Made by a program: the position numbers and the translations under genes. The notes beneath the pieces were generated by a model, which was not told where the DNA came from, did no database searches, and worked only from the letters and a program-made list of their open reading frames with translations. A stretch of 64,000 nt of DNA from Virgibacillus indicus (lineage in GTDB: Bacteria; Bacillota; Bacilli; Bacillales; Amphibacillaceae): positions 159,343-223,342 of the forward strand of contig NZ_NPMS01000007.1 of NCBI RefSeq assembly GCF_002266285.1, written 5' to 3'. Positions 27,194 to 35,174 of this stretch are shown one piece after another; position 1 is the first letter of the stretch, and each line of letters starts with the position of its first letter.

Positions 27194-30100
27194 TTGGACA
27201 AGAGAACAAGAGGAAGCAATCTATACAGATGGCAGTGATGTGCTTGTTGCTGCAGCTGCTGGTTCTGGGAAGACTGCTGTATTGGTTGAAAGAATTATTC
27301 AGAAGCTGCTTAAGAAAGATAACCCTGTTGATATCGATTCACTCCTGGTTGTTACATTTACAAATGCAGCCGCACAGGAAATGCGGAATCGTGTTGGTTT
27401 GGCACTTGAAAAGGCATTGGCTGAAGATCCGTCCTCTTTACATTTAAAGAAACAGCTGTCCCTGCTGCAGCGGGCGTCGATATCGACACTGCATTCCTTT
27501 TGTCTGGAAGTTGTAAAACAATATGCCTATTTACTGGATATTGATCCCAGCTTTAGGATTGCAAATGATATGGAAGCAGATCTTATTAAGCAGGAAGTAA
27601 TCGATGATTTATTTGAGGAGTGGTATGGGACAACCGGTGAGGAGCAAGAGCGTTTTTTCGCAGTGGTTGACCGATTTTCCAGTGACCGCAGCGATGTGGA
27701 AGTAGAAGACCTCGTACTTACGCTTTATACATTTGCCGTACAAAATCCATGGCCGGATAATTGGCTGGATCAGCTGGCTGAAACGTATAATGTCGCTGAA
27801 GACTGGCAGGAAGAAGAGCTTGACTGGTTATCGATTATTAAAAGAGAGGTAAACAGTCAGTTTGAAGCAATTGAGCAGGAAATGACACTTGCATTAAACT
27901 TAACGAGGGAAAATGATGGTCCATACCATTATGCAGACACAATTGATTCTGACTTGTTAATGCTGAGGGAAGCACTTGCCCATCTTAATTCCTGGGATGA
28001 CCTGCAATCCTATATATCCAGCAGTTCTTTTGCAAGACTTTCAGGCAAAAAAGCTGATTGTGATGAGACAAAGAAAGACAGAGTAAAGGCATTGCGTGAC
28101 AGCTATAAAAAACGCTGGGACACAATGAAGAAGGGGTGGTTTAGCCGGAATTTAACCAGTCATGTGGATGATATGCGCGAACTGGCCCCGATTATTAAGC
28201 AGTTAACGGAACTGGTTAAACTATTTAAAGCCAGATTTACGGAACAAAAACGCGAGAAAGCAATCGTTGATTTTTCCGACCTGGAGCATTATTGTCTAAA
28301 GCTCTTAGTAGATGAAACATCTGCAATGGATGAACCCGTTCCTTCAAAGGTTGCCAATCAGTTTAAAGAGAAGTTCAGTGAATTGCTTGTCGATGAATAT
28401 CAGGATACCAACCTCGTCCAGGAAACGATTTTAACATTAATCAGTGATCAGATTGGTCCTGGAAATATGTTCATGGTTGGTGACGTTAAACAAAGTATAT
28501 ACAGGTTCCGTCATGCTGAACCGTCGTTATTTATTCAAAAATATAAACGCTTTGCAAGCAAAGAACATCAGGCTAAGCGAATCGATCTTGCAAGTAATTT
28601 TCGGAGCAGGGAGCATGTGCTTATAGGAGCTAATTATATTTTCAGACAGATTCTTGATGAAGAACTTGGAGAAATCAATTATGATGCCAATGCCGAGCTG
28701 ATTTACGGGAATAAAATGTATGATGACCTGCCATACACTGCTCCATATCCTGAGCTGCTAATTATTGACAGGGAGGCACAGGAGGAAGAAGCTGAGGTCA
28801 GTGCTGATGAAGAGAACTTTCAGGATTTGGAAAAAGCCCAATTGGAAGCAAGGACATATGCGGAGAAAATAAAATCCTGGATTGGTCAGAAGGAAGGTTC
28901 CCCGTTAAAAGTCGTTGATAAAGCAACCCAGACACAACGTGATATACAGTATCGGGATATTGTGATTTTACTTCGTTCCATGACATGGGCACCAACGATT
29001 GTGGATGAACTGAAAAAACAGGGGATCCCTGTATATGCAGAGCTTTCTACAGGATATTTTGAAGCAATTGAAGTAAAAATCATGATCAACCTGCTGAAGA
29101 CTATCGATAATCCGAGACAGGATATTCCGCTTGCGTCTGTTCTGCGCTCACCGATTGTCGGACTAAATGAAGATGATTTGGCATCGATTCGATTAGCAGG
29201 AAAAAACCAATCGTTTTACGATGCGCTGAAGCGATTTGAAAAACAGTACACAACTGACACAGCAAAGAAAGTAACTAACTTTTTGAAGCAGCTGGAACAA
29301 TTCCGTTTGGCATCCAGACAAGGAGCTCTTTCAGAATTAATCTGGGATATTTACAGGGAAACCGGCTATTATGACTTTGTTGGCGGCATGCCCGGCGGCA
29401 GGCAAAGGCAGGCAAATTTGCGTGCATTATATGATCGTGCCCGGGGGTATGAAACAACATCATTCCGGGGATTATTCCGTTTTCTCAGGTTTATTGAGCG
29501 AATGGAGGAGCGTGGGGACGATCTTGGTGCAGCAAGGGCATTAAGTGAACAGGAAGATGTTGTCCGGATTATGACGATTCATAAAAGCAAAGGACTTGAG
29601 TTTCCTGTTGTAATTTTAGGTGCGATGGATAAGGAGTTTAATTTACAGGATTTAAAACAGAAATATTTACTCCATAAGGACCTGGGATTTGCCAGCAAAT
29701 ATATTGACCCTCTGAAGCGGATTACGTACCCAACATTATTTTACCATGCCATCGGCCAAGAAAAATTAAGGGAGCTTCTGGCAGAAGAAATGCGCGTATT
29801 ATATGTTGCATTGACAAGAGCAAAAGAAAAAATGGTCATGATTGGAAGTGTACCATCATTTGAAAAGAAACAGCAGAAGTGGCAGAAAATGATTGACCAT
29901 TCCCAGTGGGTGCTGCCTGCACATTTTCGGATGGAATCCAAGACCTACCTGGACTGGGTCGGGCCAGCCCTGATTAGGCATCAGGAAAATAATGTATTAC
30001 GAACAGAAGAACTAACTGATGCCGTCTTAAATGAAATTCAGATTGATCCATCCAAATGGAGTGTTTCGATTATCCATGGCAGTGAGCTTGCCAATCTCGA

Positions 30101-30911
30101 TGAAAAGCAAGGGCAAGCTGATCTGGAATTGAAGGAAAATATTACAGGATGGCATAAAGTGGATGTGCAGGATGAGAATTTAGAGCAGCTTGTGGAAGAA
30201 CGCTTATCCTATCAGTATCCTTTTGAACAGGCAGCGAAATCAAGGGCAAAACAAACGGTTACTGAAATTAAAAGACAGAGGGAACTGAAGGATGAATATA
30301 GTTCGGATCAGCTTATTCCTGCATTTCAAGCACCAATCGTAAAACGCCCAAATTTCATGCAGAAAGAAAAGACAATAACAGCAGCTGAAAAAGGTACTGC
30401 AATGCATACCGTGATGCAGCATCTGCCAATGATTAAACCATTAAGCGGTGCTGAAATCGAGGAGCACTTGGAAGCTCTGGCAGAAAAAGAGATTATAAGT
30501 CGAGAAGAAGCAGAAATAATCGATCTGGATTCGATTGAACGATTTATCAACACAGATATTGCTCAGTATATGATGGGGGTTCCGTCACTGCACAGGGAAG
30601 TCCCATTCAGTCTTTCCTTGCCTGCAAGTGAGGTTTATGCCACTTGGACAAGTGAGACAGATGAAAAAGTTTTGATACAGGGTGTGATTGACTGTATCAT
30701 TCCGGCAGAGGATGGCTGGATAATTCTTGATTATAAAACAGATGCTATACCAGAGGAAGTAACAGATCAGGTAAAAGAAAAACTCATGAAAAGATATAAA
30801 ACTCAAATGGAGCTTTACAGATATGCGATTGAGCATATTTGGAAGCAGCCGGTGAACAAGACATATTTATATTTCTTTGCCAGGCAGCTGGTTGTAGAGG
30901 TGCCGGTTTGA
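27186..30911 (+). CDS. addA: ATP-dependent helicase/nuclease subunit A
   Basis: A 1241-residue UvrD-family helicase plus nuclease. Q-motif WTREQEEAI, Walker A AAAGSGKTAVLVERI (about 22-36), DEYQDTN (Walker B), VTRAKEKM-like motif VI in LYVALTRAKEKM, and a C-terminal nuclease with GVIDCI and LDYKTD. It powers DNA unwinding and cuts the 3' strand in AddAB. AGGAGGG precedes the ATG inside the end of addB. A terminator follows within 20 bp. No sbcD/sbcC follow here, unlike B. subtilis. Confidence 0.96.
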   Translation: MVNWTREQEEAIYTDGSDVLVAAAAGSGKTAVLVERIIQKLLKKDNPVDIDSLLVVTFTNAAAQEMRNRVGLALEKALAEDPSSLHLKKQLSLLQRASISTLHSFCLEVVKQYAYLLDIDPSFRIANDMEADLIKQEVIDDLFEEWYGTTGEEQERFFAVVDRFSSDRSDVEVEDLVLTLYTFAVQNPWPDNWLDQLAETYNVAEDWQEEELDWLSIIKREVNSQFEAIEQEMTLALNLTRENDGPYHYADTIDSDLLMLREALAHLNSWDDLQSYISSSSFARLSGKKADCDETKKDRVKALRDSYKKRWDTMKKGWFSRNLTSHVDDMRELAPIIKQLTELVKLFKARFTEQKREKAIVDFSDLEHYCLKLLVDETSAMDEPVPSKVANQFKEKFSELLVDEYQDTNLVQETILTLISDQIGPGNMFMVGDVKQSIYRFRHAEPSLFIQKYKRFASKEHQAKRIDLASNFRSREHVLIGANYIFRQILDEELGEINYDANAELIYGNKMYDDLPYTAPYPELLIIDREAQEEEAEVSADEENFQDLEKAQLEARTYAEKIKSWIGQKEGSPLKVVDKATQTQRDIQYRDIVILLRSMTWAPTIVDELKKQGIPVYAELSTGYFEAIEVKIMINLLKTIDNPRQDIPLASVLRSPIVGLNEDDLASIRLAGKNQSFYDALKRFEKQYTTDTAKKVTNFLKQLEQFRLASRQGALSELIWDIYRETGYYDFVGGMPGGRQRQANLRALYDRARGYETTSFRGLFRFLRFIERMEERGDDLGAARALSEQEDVVRIMTIHKSKGLEFPVVILGAMDKEFNLQDLKQKYLLHKDLGFASKYIDPLKRITYPTLFYHAIGQEKLRELLAEEMRVLYVALTRAKEKMVMIGSVPSFEKKQQKWQKMIDHSQWVLPAHFRMESKTYLDWVGPALIRHQENNVLRTEELTDAVLNEIQIDPSKWSVSIIHGSELANLDEKQGQADLELKENITGWHKVDVQDENLEQLVEERLSYQYPFEQAAKSRAKQTVTEIKRQRELKDEYSSDQLIPAFQAPIVKRPNFMQKEKTITAAEKGTAMHTVMQHLPMIKPLSGAEIEEHLEALAEKEIISREEAEIIDLDSIERFINTDIAQYMMGVPSLHREVPFSLSLPASEVYATWTSETDEKVLIQGVIDCIIPAEDGWIILDYKTDAIPEEVTDQVKEKLMKRYKTQMELYRYAIEHIWKQPVNKTYLYFFARQLVVEVPV

Positions 30912-30926
30912 GAAGTGTAAATCAGG

Positions 30927-30960
30927 AAAAGATCAACTTTTTATAAGTTGGTCTTTTTTT
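30927..30960 (+). terminator. Terminator of addBA
   Basis: AGATCAACTT/AAGTTGGTCT stem (one G:T-type mismatch) followed by TTTTTTT. Confidence 0.85.
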
Positions 30961-31020
30961 GATGTGTTTTTGATGTGTGATGGTTGGGGCGGGTGGTGAT
31001 ATCTGGTTAGAGAGCTGGGG

Positions 31021-31279
31021 TATCCGCCCGAGAAAGGGAATATCCGTACAATGAGCGGGCTATCCGTCTGAGAATGAAAATATCGGTGCAATGAGCGGGC
31101 TATCCGTCTGAGAATGGAAATATCCGTACAATGAGCGGGCTATCCGTCTGAGAATGGAAATACCCGTACAATGAGCAGGGTATCCGTCCGAGAATGGAAA
31201 TATCGGTGCAATGAGTAAGCTATCCGTCTGTGAATGCGAATATCTGTTCAATGTTCAAACTATCCTTCTGAAAATAAGA
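31021..31279. repeat. 40-bp tandem repeat array (TATCCGTCTGAGAATGG family), locus 1
   Basis: TATCCGtCtG recurs at 31021, 31061, 31101, 31141, 31181, 31221 and (degenerate) 31261, an exact 40-bp period. Each unit has two related 20-bp halves, TATCCGTCTGAGAATGGAAA and TATCCGTACAATGAGCGGGC. The same family with the same period occurs at 58639-58790. Noncoding: the period is not a multiple of three. Confidence 0.92.
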
Positions 31280-31371
31280 ACATCCATCCAAGCCTACAAA
31301 CCTCGGTATAAACCCACTCCAATAACCTATTTTCCATGAAGTTCATCATTTTGTCATGAATTCGCTTTATT

Positions 31372-31436
31372 CGTGACGGAAATCACACACCTATGTGATT
31401 TCCATCACTTAGAAAAAACCCCTTCAGAAATAAGAT
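31372..31436 (+). promoter_or_regulatory. Promoter of the haem-copper reductase operon with two Crp/Fnr-type boxes
   Basis: Two boxes fit TGTGA-N6-TCACA: CGTGACGGAAATCACA (31372-31387) and TGTGATTTCCATCACT (31394-31409), mirror images of each other. The second is centred 41.5 bp before a start site predicted from the -10-like TAAGAT at 31431-31436, the standard class II activator position. The Crp/Fnr regulator at 61218-61910 is the obvious candidate protein. Confidence 0.7.
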
Positions 31437-31469
31437 AGAAGTAAGAAATAAATAGGGAGGGAATTTCAA

Positions 31470-31601
31470 ATGGAAGAGAAAATCACTAAGACAGATGAGC
31501 ATTCACTAAAAGGTACCCTGTTTTCTTCATTAGTATTTGTCGGCGGTGGGATTGTCGCATTTATATTATTACTGTTTATTGTTTATATGACAAGAGTTTA
31601 A
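31470..31601 (+). CDS. Cytochrome c oxidase subunit IIa-like single-TM protein
   Basis: A 43-residue protein: short charged N-terminus (MEEKITKTDEHSLKGTLFSS) and one TM helix (about 20-40) ending YMTRV. Small subunit IIa proteins of this form accompany ba3-type haem-copper oxidases, replacing the second helix of subunit II. AGGGAGGGAA precedes the ATG, and subunit II starts 13 bp after its stop. It is the first gene of the operon. Confidence 0.8.
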   Translation: MEEKITKTDEHSLKGTLFSSLVFVGGGIVAFILLLFIVYMTRV

Positions 31602-31614
31602 GGAGGGAAATAGC

Positions 31615-32082
31615 ATGAAAATGCATCGTTCTGAAGAGATTTGGCTGATTATCAGCGTCACTGTTTTAGTTCTTTCAATGGTCGTTACCGGATATCAGAC
31701 ATTCGCACTGGGAATGGGGCCACCAAGTAACACTGAAACCATAGATCCCCAGAAAGTCGATGAAACAGCTCCATTTGATGAGCCCGGTGTCTATAAAGTA
31801 GGGGATAATGAATATGAGGTTGTGATGACATTGCAGATATTCTCATTCACACCAGGAGATATCGAAATACCTGCAGGAGCTGAAGTCACTTTCACAATGA
31901 CATCAAAAGACGTTGTTCATGGATTTCAAATTGCCGGAACTAACGTGAATGCAATGGTAATGCCAGGACATATCCAAAAAATAACACAAACCTTCGATGA
32001 GCCTGGAGAATATTTGATTTTATGTAATGAGTACTGTGGTGCAGGACACCAAGCTATGGCTACGACTATTACGGTTAAATAA
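31615..32082 (+). CDS. Haem-copper reductase subunit II (ba3 type, Cu_A domain)
   Basis: A 155-residue protein: one N-terminal TM (about 8-30), then a cupredoxin domain facing outside. The complete Cu_A set is visible: His in VVHGFQIAG and then Cys-Asn-Glu-Tyr-Cys-Gly-Ala-Gly-His-Gln-Ala-Met. It therefore takes electrons from a c-type cytochrome or, in qCuANOR-like enzymes, from menaquinol as well. Only one TM is present, as in ba3 enzymes, consistent with the separate IIa gene. AGGAGGGAAATAGC precedes the ATG. Confidence 0.92.
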   Translation: MKMHRSEEIWLIISVTVLVLSMVVTGYQTFALGMGPPSNTETIDPQKVDETAPFDEPGVYKVGDNEYEVVMTLQIFSFTPGDIEIPAGAEVTFTMTSKDVVHGFQIAGTNVNAMVMPGHIQKITQTFDEPGEYLILCNEYCGAGHQAMATTITVK

Positions 32083-32100
32083 AGAAAGGAGGAAACTTAA

Positions 32101-33783
32101 ATGGAAACAACAGTTTTAAAGGAATCATTTATAGAAAAGTCAAATAAGAAATTAGGTGCAAAACCTGAAGATGCACGTATTTCATTAACATATTTATCTT
32201 TAGCATTTATCTTATTGCTTGTAGGCGGAACTTTAGGTTTAATTCAAGGACTTAACCGTGCTGGACTATTTGAACTGCCCGCATGGCTGAACTATTATCA
32301 GGTATTGACAGCACATGGAATTTTACTTGTAGTTGCATTTACTACTCTGTTTATGACTGGCTATTTTTACGCAGGGGTTTCACACACACTTGGAGGGTTG
32401 ACTTCAAAGGCAAGAAAATTTGCCTGGAGTGCACTCGCCTCATTGCTGGTTGGAACTGTAATGATCATGACCACAGTAGTGATGGGTGATGCGTCAGTAA
32501 TGTACACATTTTATCCCCCAATGCAGGCTTCACCTTGGTTTTACATTGGGTTGGTATTCCTGGCTCTTGGAATATGGTTGGCTGGAACAGGCGTATTCTT
32601 GAACGCAGCAAGCTGGAAAAAAGCTAACCGCGGTCAGAAACTGCCATTGTTTTCATTCTTTGCAGTTGGAGGTTATCTTCTGCTGATCCTTGGAAGCCTT
32701 GGTATTACTGCTGAAGTATTAATGCTCATCCCTTGGGCATTTGGCTGGACAGAGACAGTTAACGTGATGCTTAGCCGAACACTCTTCTGGGCTTTCGGGC
32801 ACACAGCAGTTAACGTTTGGTATTTAGTAGCCGTTTCCGCATGGTATGTTGCAATTCCGAAAATAATTGGCGGAAAAACATTCAGTGATGTATTGGCAAG
32901 AGTGGTTGTTATCTTATCCGTAATTCTTAACGTACCAGGTGGATTCCACCATCAAATTATCGACCCTGCTATAACACAAGGGGTAAAATTCATGCACGTG
33001 TTTATGAGTTTATCAATTGCACTTCCATCACTATTAACAGCATTTGCAATGTTTGCGATATTTGAACGTGCTGGAAGGAAGAAAGGTGCAACAGGACTTC
33101 TTGGCTGGTTTAAAAAACTGCCATGGAAGGATGTGCGTTTCCTTGCACCAATGATTGCAATGATTACATTTATTCCAGCTGGAGCAGGTGGAATTGCACA
33201 AACGAATAACCAATTAAACCAAACTGTTCATAACTCTCTATGGGTAGTTGGTCACTTCCACTTAACTGTAGGGGTAACGGTTGCACTGACGTTCTTTGGA
33301 ATCACTTATTGGCTGATTCCATATTTAAGCAAACGTGTAATGACAGCAAGACTGAATAAATTAGGACTTATTCAAACATGGCTTTGGGCAATTGGAATGC
33401 TATTCATGTCAGGATCCATGCACTGGGTTGGACTTCTTGGTTCACCACGAAGAACATCTTTCTCAACATATGGAGACAATGCTACAGCATTAAGCTGGGA
33501 TCCATACCTGATGTTCCTTGGAATTGGGGGAACACTTCTCTTCATAGGTGTAGTATTGATGGTTTATATCGCATTCCATCTTATGTTCAGGGCACCTAAA
33601 GGACATACAGAGTTTCCTGTAGCAGAAGAAGAAAAGGATGCAGCTCCAACTCCAAAATGGACAGAACGCTGGGGACTATGGATCGTGCTGGCAATCGCAG
33701 TCATTTCAATGGGATATGTTATTCCAATCGTTGACATGATCGTGAATGCACCTCCGGGATCACCTGGATTCAGAACCTGGTAA
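32101..33783 (+). CDS. Haem-copper reductase subunit I, ba3-like, lacking the cross-link tyrosine (oxygen or NO reductase)
   Basis: A 560-residue protein with 12-13 TM helices, of the B-family. All metal ligands are present and fall at almost the Thermus ba3 positions: low-spin haem His72 and His387, Cu_B His234, His283 and His284, high-spin haem His385. The segment after His234 reads GHTAVNVWYL, so the residue four after the Cu_B histidine is Asn238 instead of the Tyr that is covalently linked to His in oxygen reductases; the next K-channel Tyr position is Val245, while Tyr249 remains. Nitric oxide reductases lack that Tyr. A NO reductase similar to the Bacillus azotoformans qCuANOR is therefore possible; a variant oxidase is the alternative. 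Confidence 0.9.
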   Translation: METTVLKESFIEKSNKKLGAKPEDARISLTYLSLAFILLLVGGTLGLIQGLNRAGLFELPAWLNYYQVLTAHGILLVVAFTTLFMTGYFYAGVSHTLGGLTSKARKFAWSALASLLVGTVMIMTTVVMGDASVMYTFYPPMQASPWFYIGLVFLALGIWLAGTGVFLNAASWKKANRGQKLPLFSFFAVGGYLLLILGSLGITAEVLMLIPWAFGWTETVNVMLSRTLFWAFGHTAVNVWYLVAVSAWYVAIPKIIGGKTFSDVLARVVVILSVILNVPGGFHHQIIDPAITQGVKFMHVFMSLSIALPSLLTAFAMFAIFERAGRKKGATGLLGWFKKLPWKDVRFLAPMIAMITFIPAGAGGIAQTNNQLNQTVHNSLWVVGHFHLTVGVTVALTFFGITYWLIPYLSKRVMTARLNKLGLIQTWLWAIGMLFMSGSMHWVGLLGSPRRTSFSTYGDNATALSWDPYLMFLGIGGTLLFIGVVLMVYIAFHLMFRAPKGHTEFPVAEEEKDAAPTPKWTERWGLWIVLAIAVISMGYVIPIVDMIVNAPPGSPGFRTW

Positions 33784-33836
33784 GCTATAAGCTGCCATAA
33801 GCACTTTTTTGCAGAAGCTGTACGTGATAGGAAAAT

Positions 33837-33874
33837 AAAGGAATAGCTCATTCTGCAGGGCTATTCCTTTACCC
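33837..33874 (+). terminator. Terminator after subunit I
   Basis: AAAGGAATAGC/GCTATTCCTTT perfect stem, 12-base loop. It separates the reductase genes from the Sco gene, which may then be read from readthrough or a separate promoter. Confidence 0.8.
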
Positions 33875-33910
33875 TTAAGAGCAATTAAATTTATGTAGGA
33901 AGTGATCGTT

Positions 33911-34543
33911 ATGATCAAAAATAAGCATAATGCCGTTGCAATTATAGTTGTTTTATTATTTGGAGTTGCTTTATTTTATGTTGGTACAGATGGCTTTCAG
34001 GCATATACTGCTGAAAGTGCAAGGACTGCGAAATTAATTGATGAAAAACCTTCTTTTCCCGAAGTTACATTGGAAGACAGTCAGGAAAGAATGTACCCCT
34101 TCTCAGAATTCGAAGGAAAATACGTAATGCTCACATTTATTTATACTTCCTGTACAGATGTATGTCTGCAATTGGAAGTGAATCTGGCAGAGGTATATGA
34201 TCAGATTCCCGAAAAATATATTGGAGAAGACATCGTATTCCTAAGTGTCAGCTTTGATCCGACAAGGGATACACCCGAAGTTTTGGATAAATATAGAAGT
34301 TATTTTGAGAGTGATGGAGAAACCTGGAGGATGGCAAGAATTCCTGATCAGCAGGAATTGGATTCTTTGCTGGATGATTTTGGTGTCATTGTTATCCCGG
34401 ATGGAGAGGGGAATTTCGTTCATAACTCTGCATTTTATTTAGCAGACAGAGAGGGCAAACTGATCGATGTTATGGATTATACCAAAATTGATGAAGCAGC
34501 CCAAAAAGTTACATCAATTCTTGATGCTGAAGCGGGGGAATAA
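33911..34543 (+). CDS. Sco1/SenC/PrrC family copper chaperone
   Basis: A 210-residue membrane-anchored thioredoxin-fold protein. One TM (about 8-26), then the copper motif Cys-Thr-Asp-Val-Cys (CxxxC) in FIYTSCTDVCLQ and the distal ligand His in NFVHNSAFYLAD. Sco proteins load copper into the Cu_A site of subunit II. The ATG at 33911 is chosen because AGGAAGTGAT precedes it. Its location behind the reductase genes fits Cu_A assembly. Confidence 0.9.
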   Translation: MIKNKHNAVAIIVVLLFGVALFYVGTDGFQAYTAESARTAKLIDEKPSFPEVTLEDSQERMYPFSEFEGKYVMLTFIYTSCTDVCLQLEVNLAEVYDQIPEKYIGEDIVFLSVSFDPTRDTPEVLDKYRSYFESDGETWRMARIPDQQELDSLLDDFGVIVIPDGEGNFVHNSAFYLADREGKLIDVMDYTKIDEAAQKVTSILDAEAGE

Positions 34544-34546
34544 ATT

Positions 34547-35104
34547 ATGAAACAGGCAATCTATGGGTTGGTGCTGTATGTTTTCTTAATGCTTCCACCT
34601 GTTGCTAATTTAGCAGAATCAGTTATGACCATTCATATGCACATGCAAATGCCCTTATTTGTAATTGCAGGTATGCTAATGACTCCATATTTAAAACAAC
34701 GGTTTCCAACGTTTTTTGCTAAATGGAATCGTAATGGAGTACCCGGTATTATTCTTTTTATGATTATTATCATGTACTGGATGCTGCCGCGTACGATGGA
34801 TGAGGCACTGACTATCTATGCAATTGAAATATTTAAATTTATCAGCTTGCCATTTTTGGCTGGAGTTCCGTTGCGTGACAGCTGGATCAAACTAGGAAAA
34901 ATGGGTAAAAATATAATTTTTGTTACATTGAGTTTACTGTGTGGCTTTATGGGAATCTTATATATTTTTTCTCCCGAACAACTATGCAACAATTACTTGA
35001 TTGTTGAACAAATAACTCTGGGCTGGGCGTTTTTATTCCTTGCATTAAGTATTATAATATATTTTATACAGCAGTTTTTCGTTGATAAAACAGAATATGA
35101 ATAA
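34547..35104 (+). CDS. Polytopic membrane protein of unknown function downstream of Sco
   Basis: A 185-residue protein with about five TM helices. The loop after TM1 holds a methionine/histidine run, MTIHMHMQMP, of the kind that binds Cu(I). It starts three bases after the sco stop, so the two are translated together. The size and Met/His run are reminiscent of DUF1404-like membrane proteins and of CtaG-type copper-delivery proteins, but I cannot assign it firmly. A role in copper supply to the reductase is inferred from context. Confidence 0.6.
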   Translation: MKQAIYGLVLYVFLMLPPVANLAESVMTIHMHMQMPLFVIAGMLMTPYLKQRFPTFFAKWNRNGVPGIILFMIIIMYWMLPRTMDEALTIYAIEIFKFISLPFLAGVPLRDSWIKLGKMGKNIIFVTLSLLCGFMGILYIFSPEQLCNNYLIVEQITLGWAFLFLALSIIIYFIQQFFVDKTEYE

Positions 35105-35118
35105 AAATAAACAGGAAA

Positions 35119-35160
35119 AAGAAACCGTAGACTGCACAGAGAATACGGCTTCTTTTTTAT
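35119..35160 (+). terminator. Terminator of the sco operon
   Basis: AAGAAACCGTA/TACGGCTTCTT stem with one mismatch, followed by TTTTTATTTT. It could also serve the opposing gene. Confidence 0.7.
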
Positions 35161-35174
35161 TTTAATTAAAATGT

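Noticed and set aside
31060..31251. Minus-strand 63-codon frame with repeated SQTDSLLIAPIF-like peptides, and a similar start in the 58264-58710 frame
   Set aside because: Both are translations of the 40-bp satellite. The period is not a multiple of three, so the reading frame of the repeat shifts from unit to unit; there is no ribosome site, and the second one is antisense to moaD.
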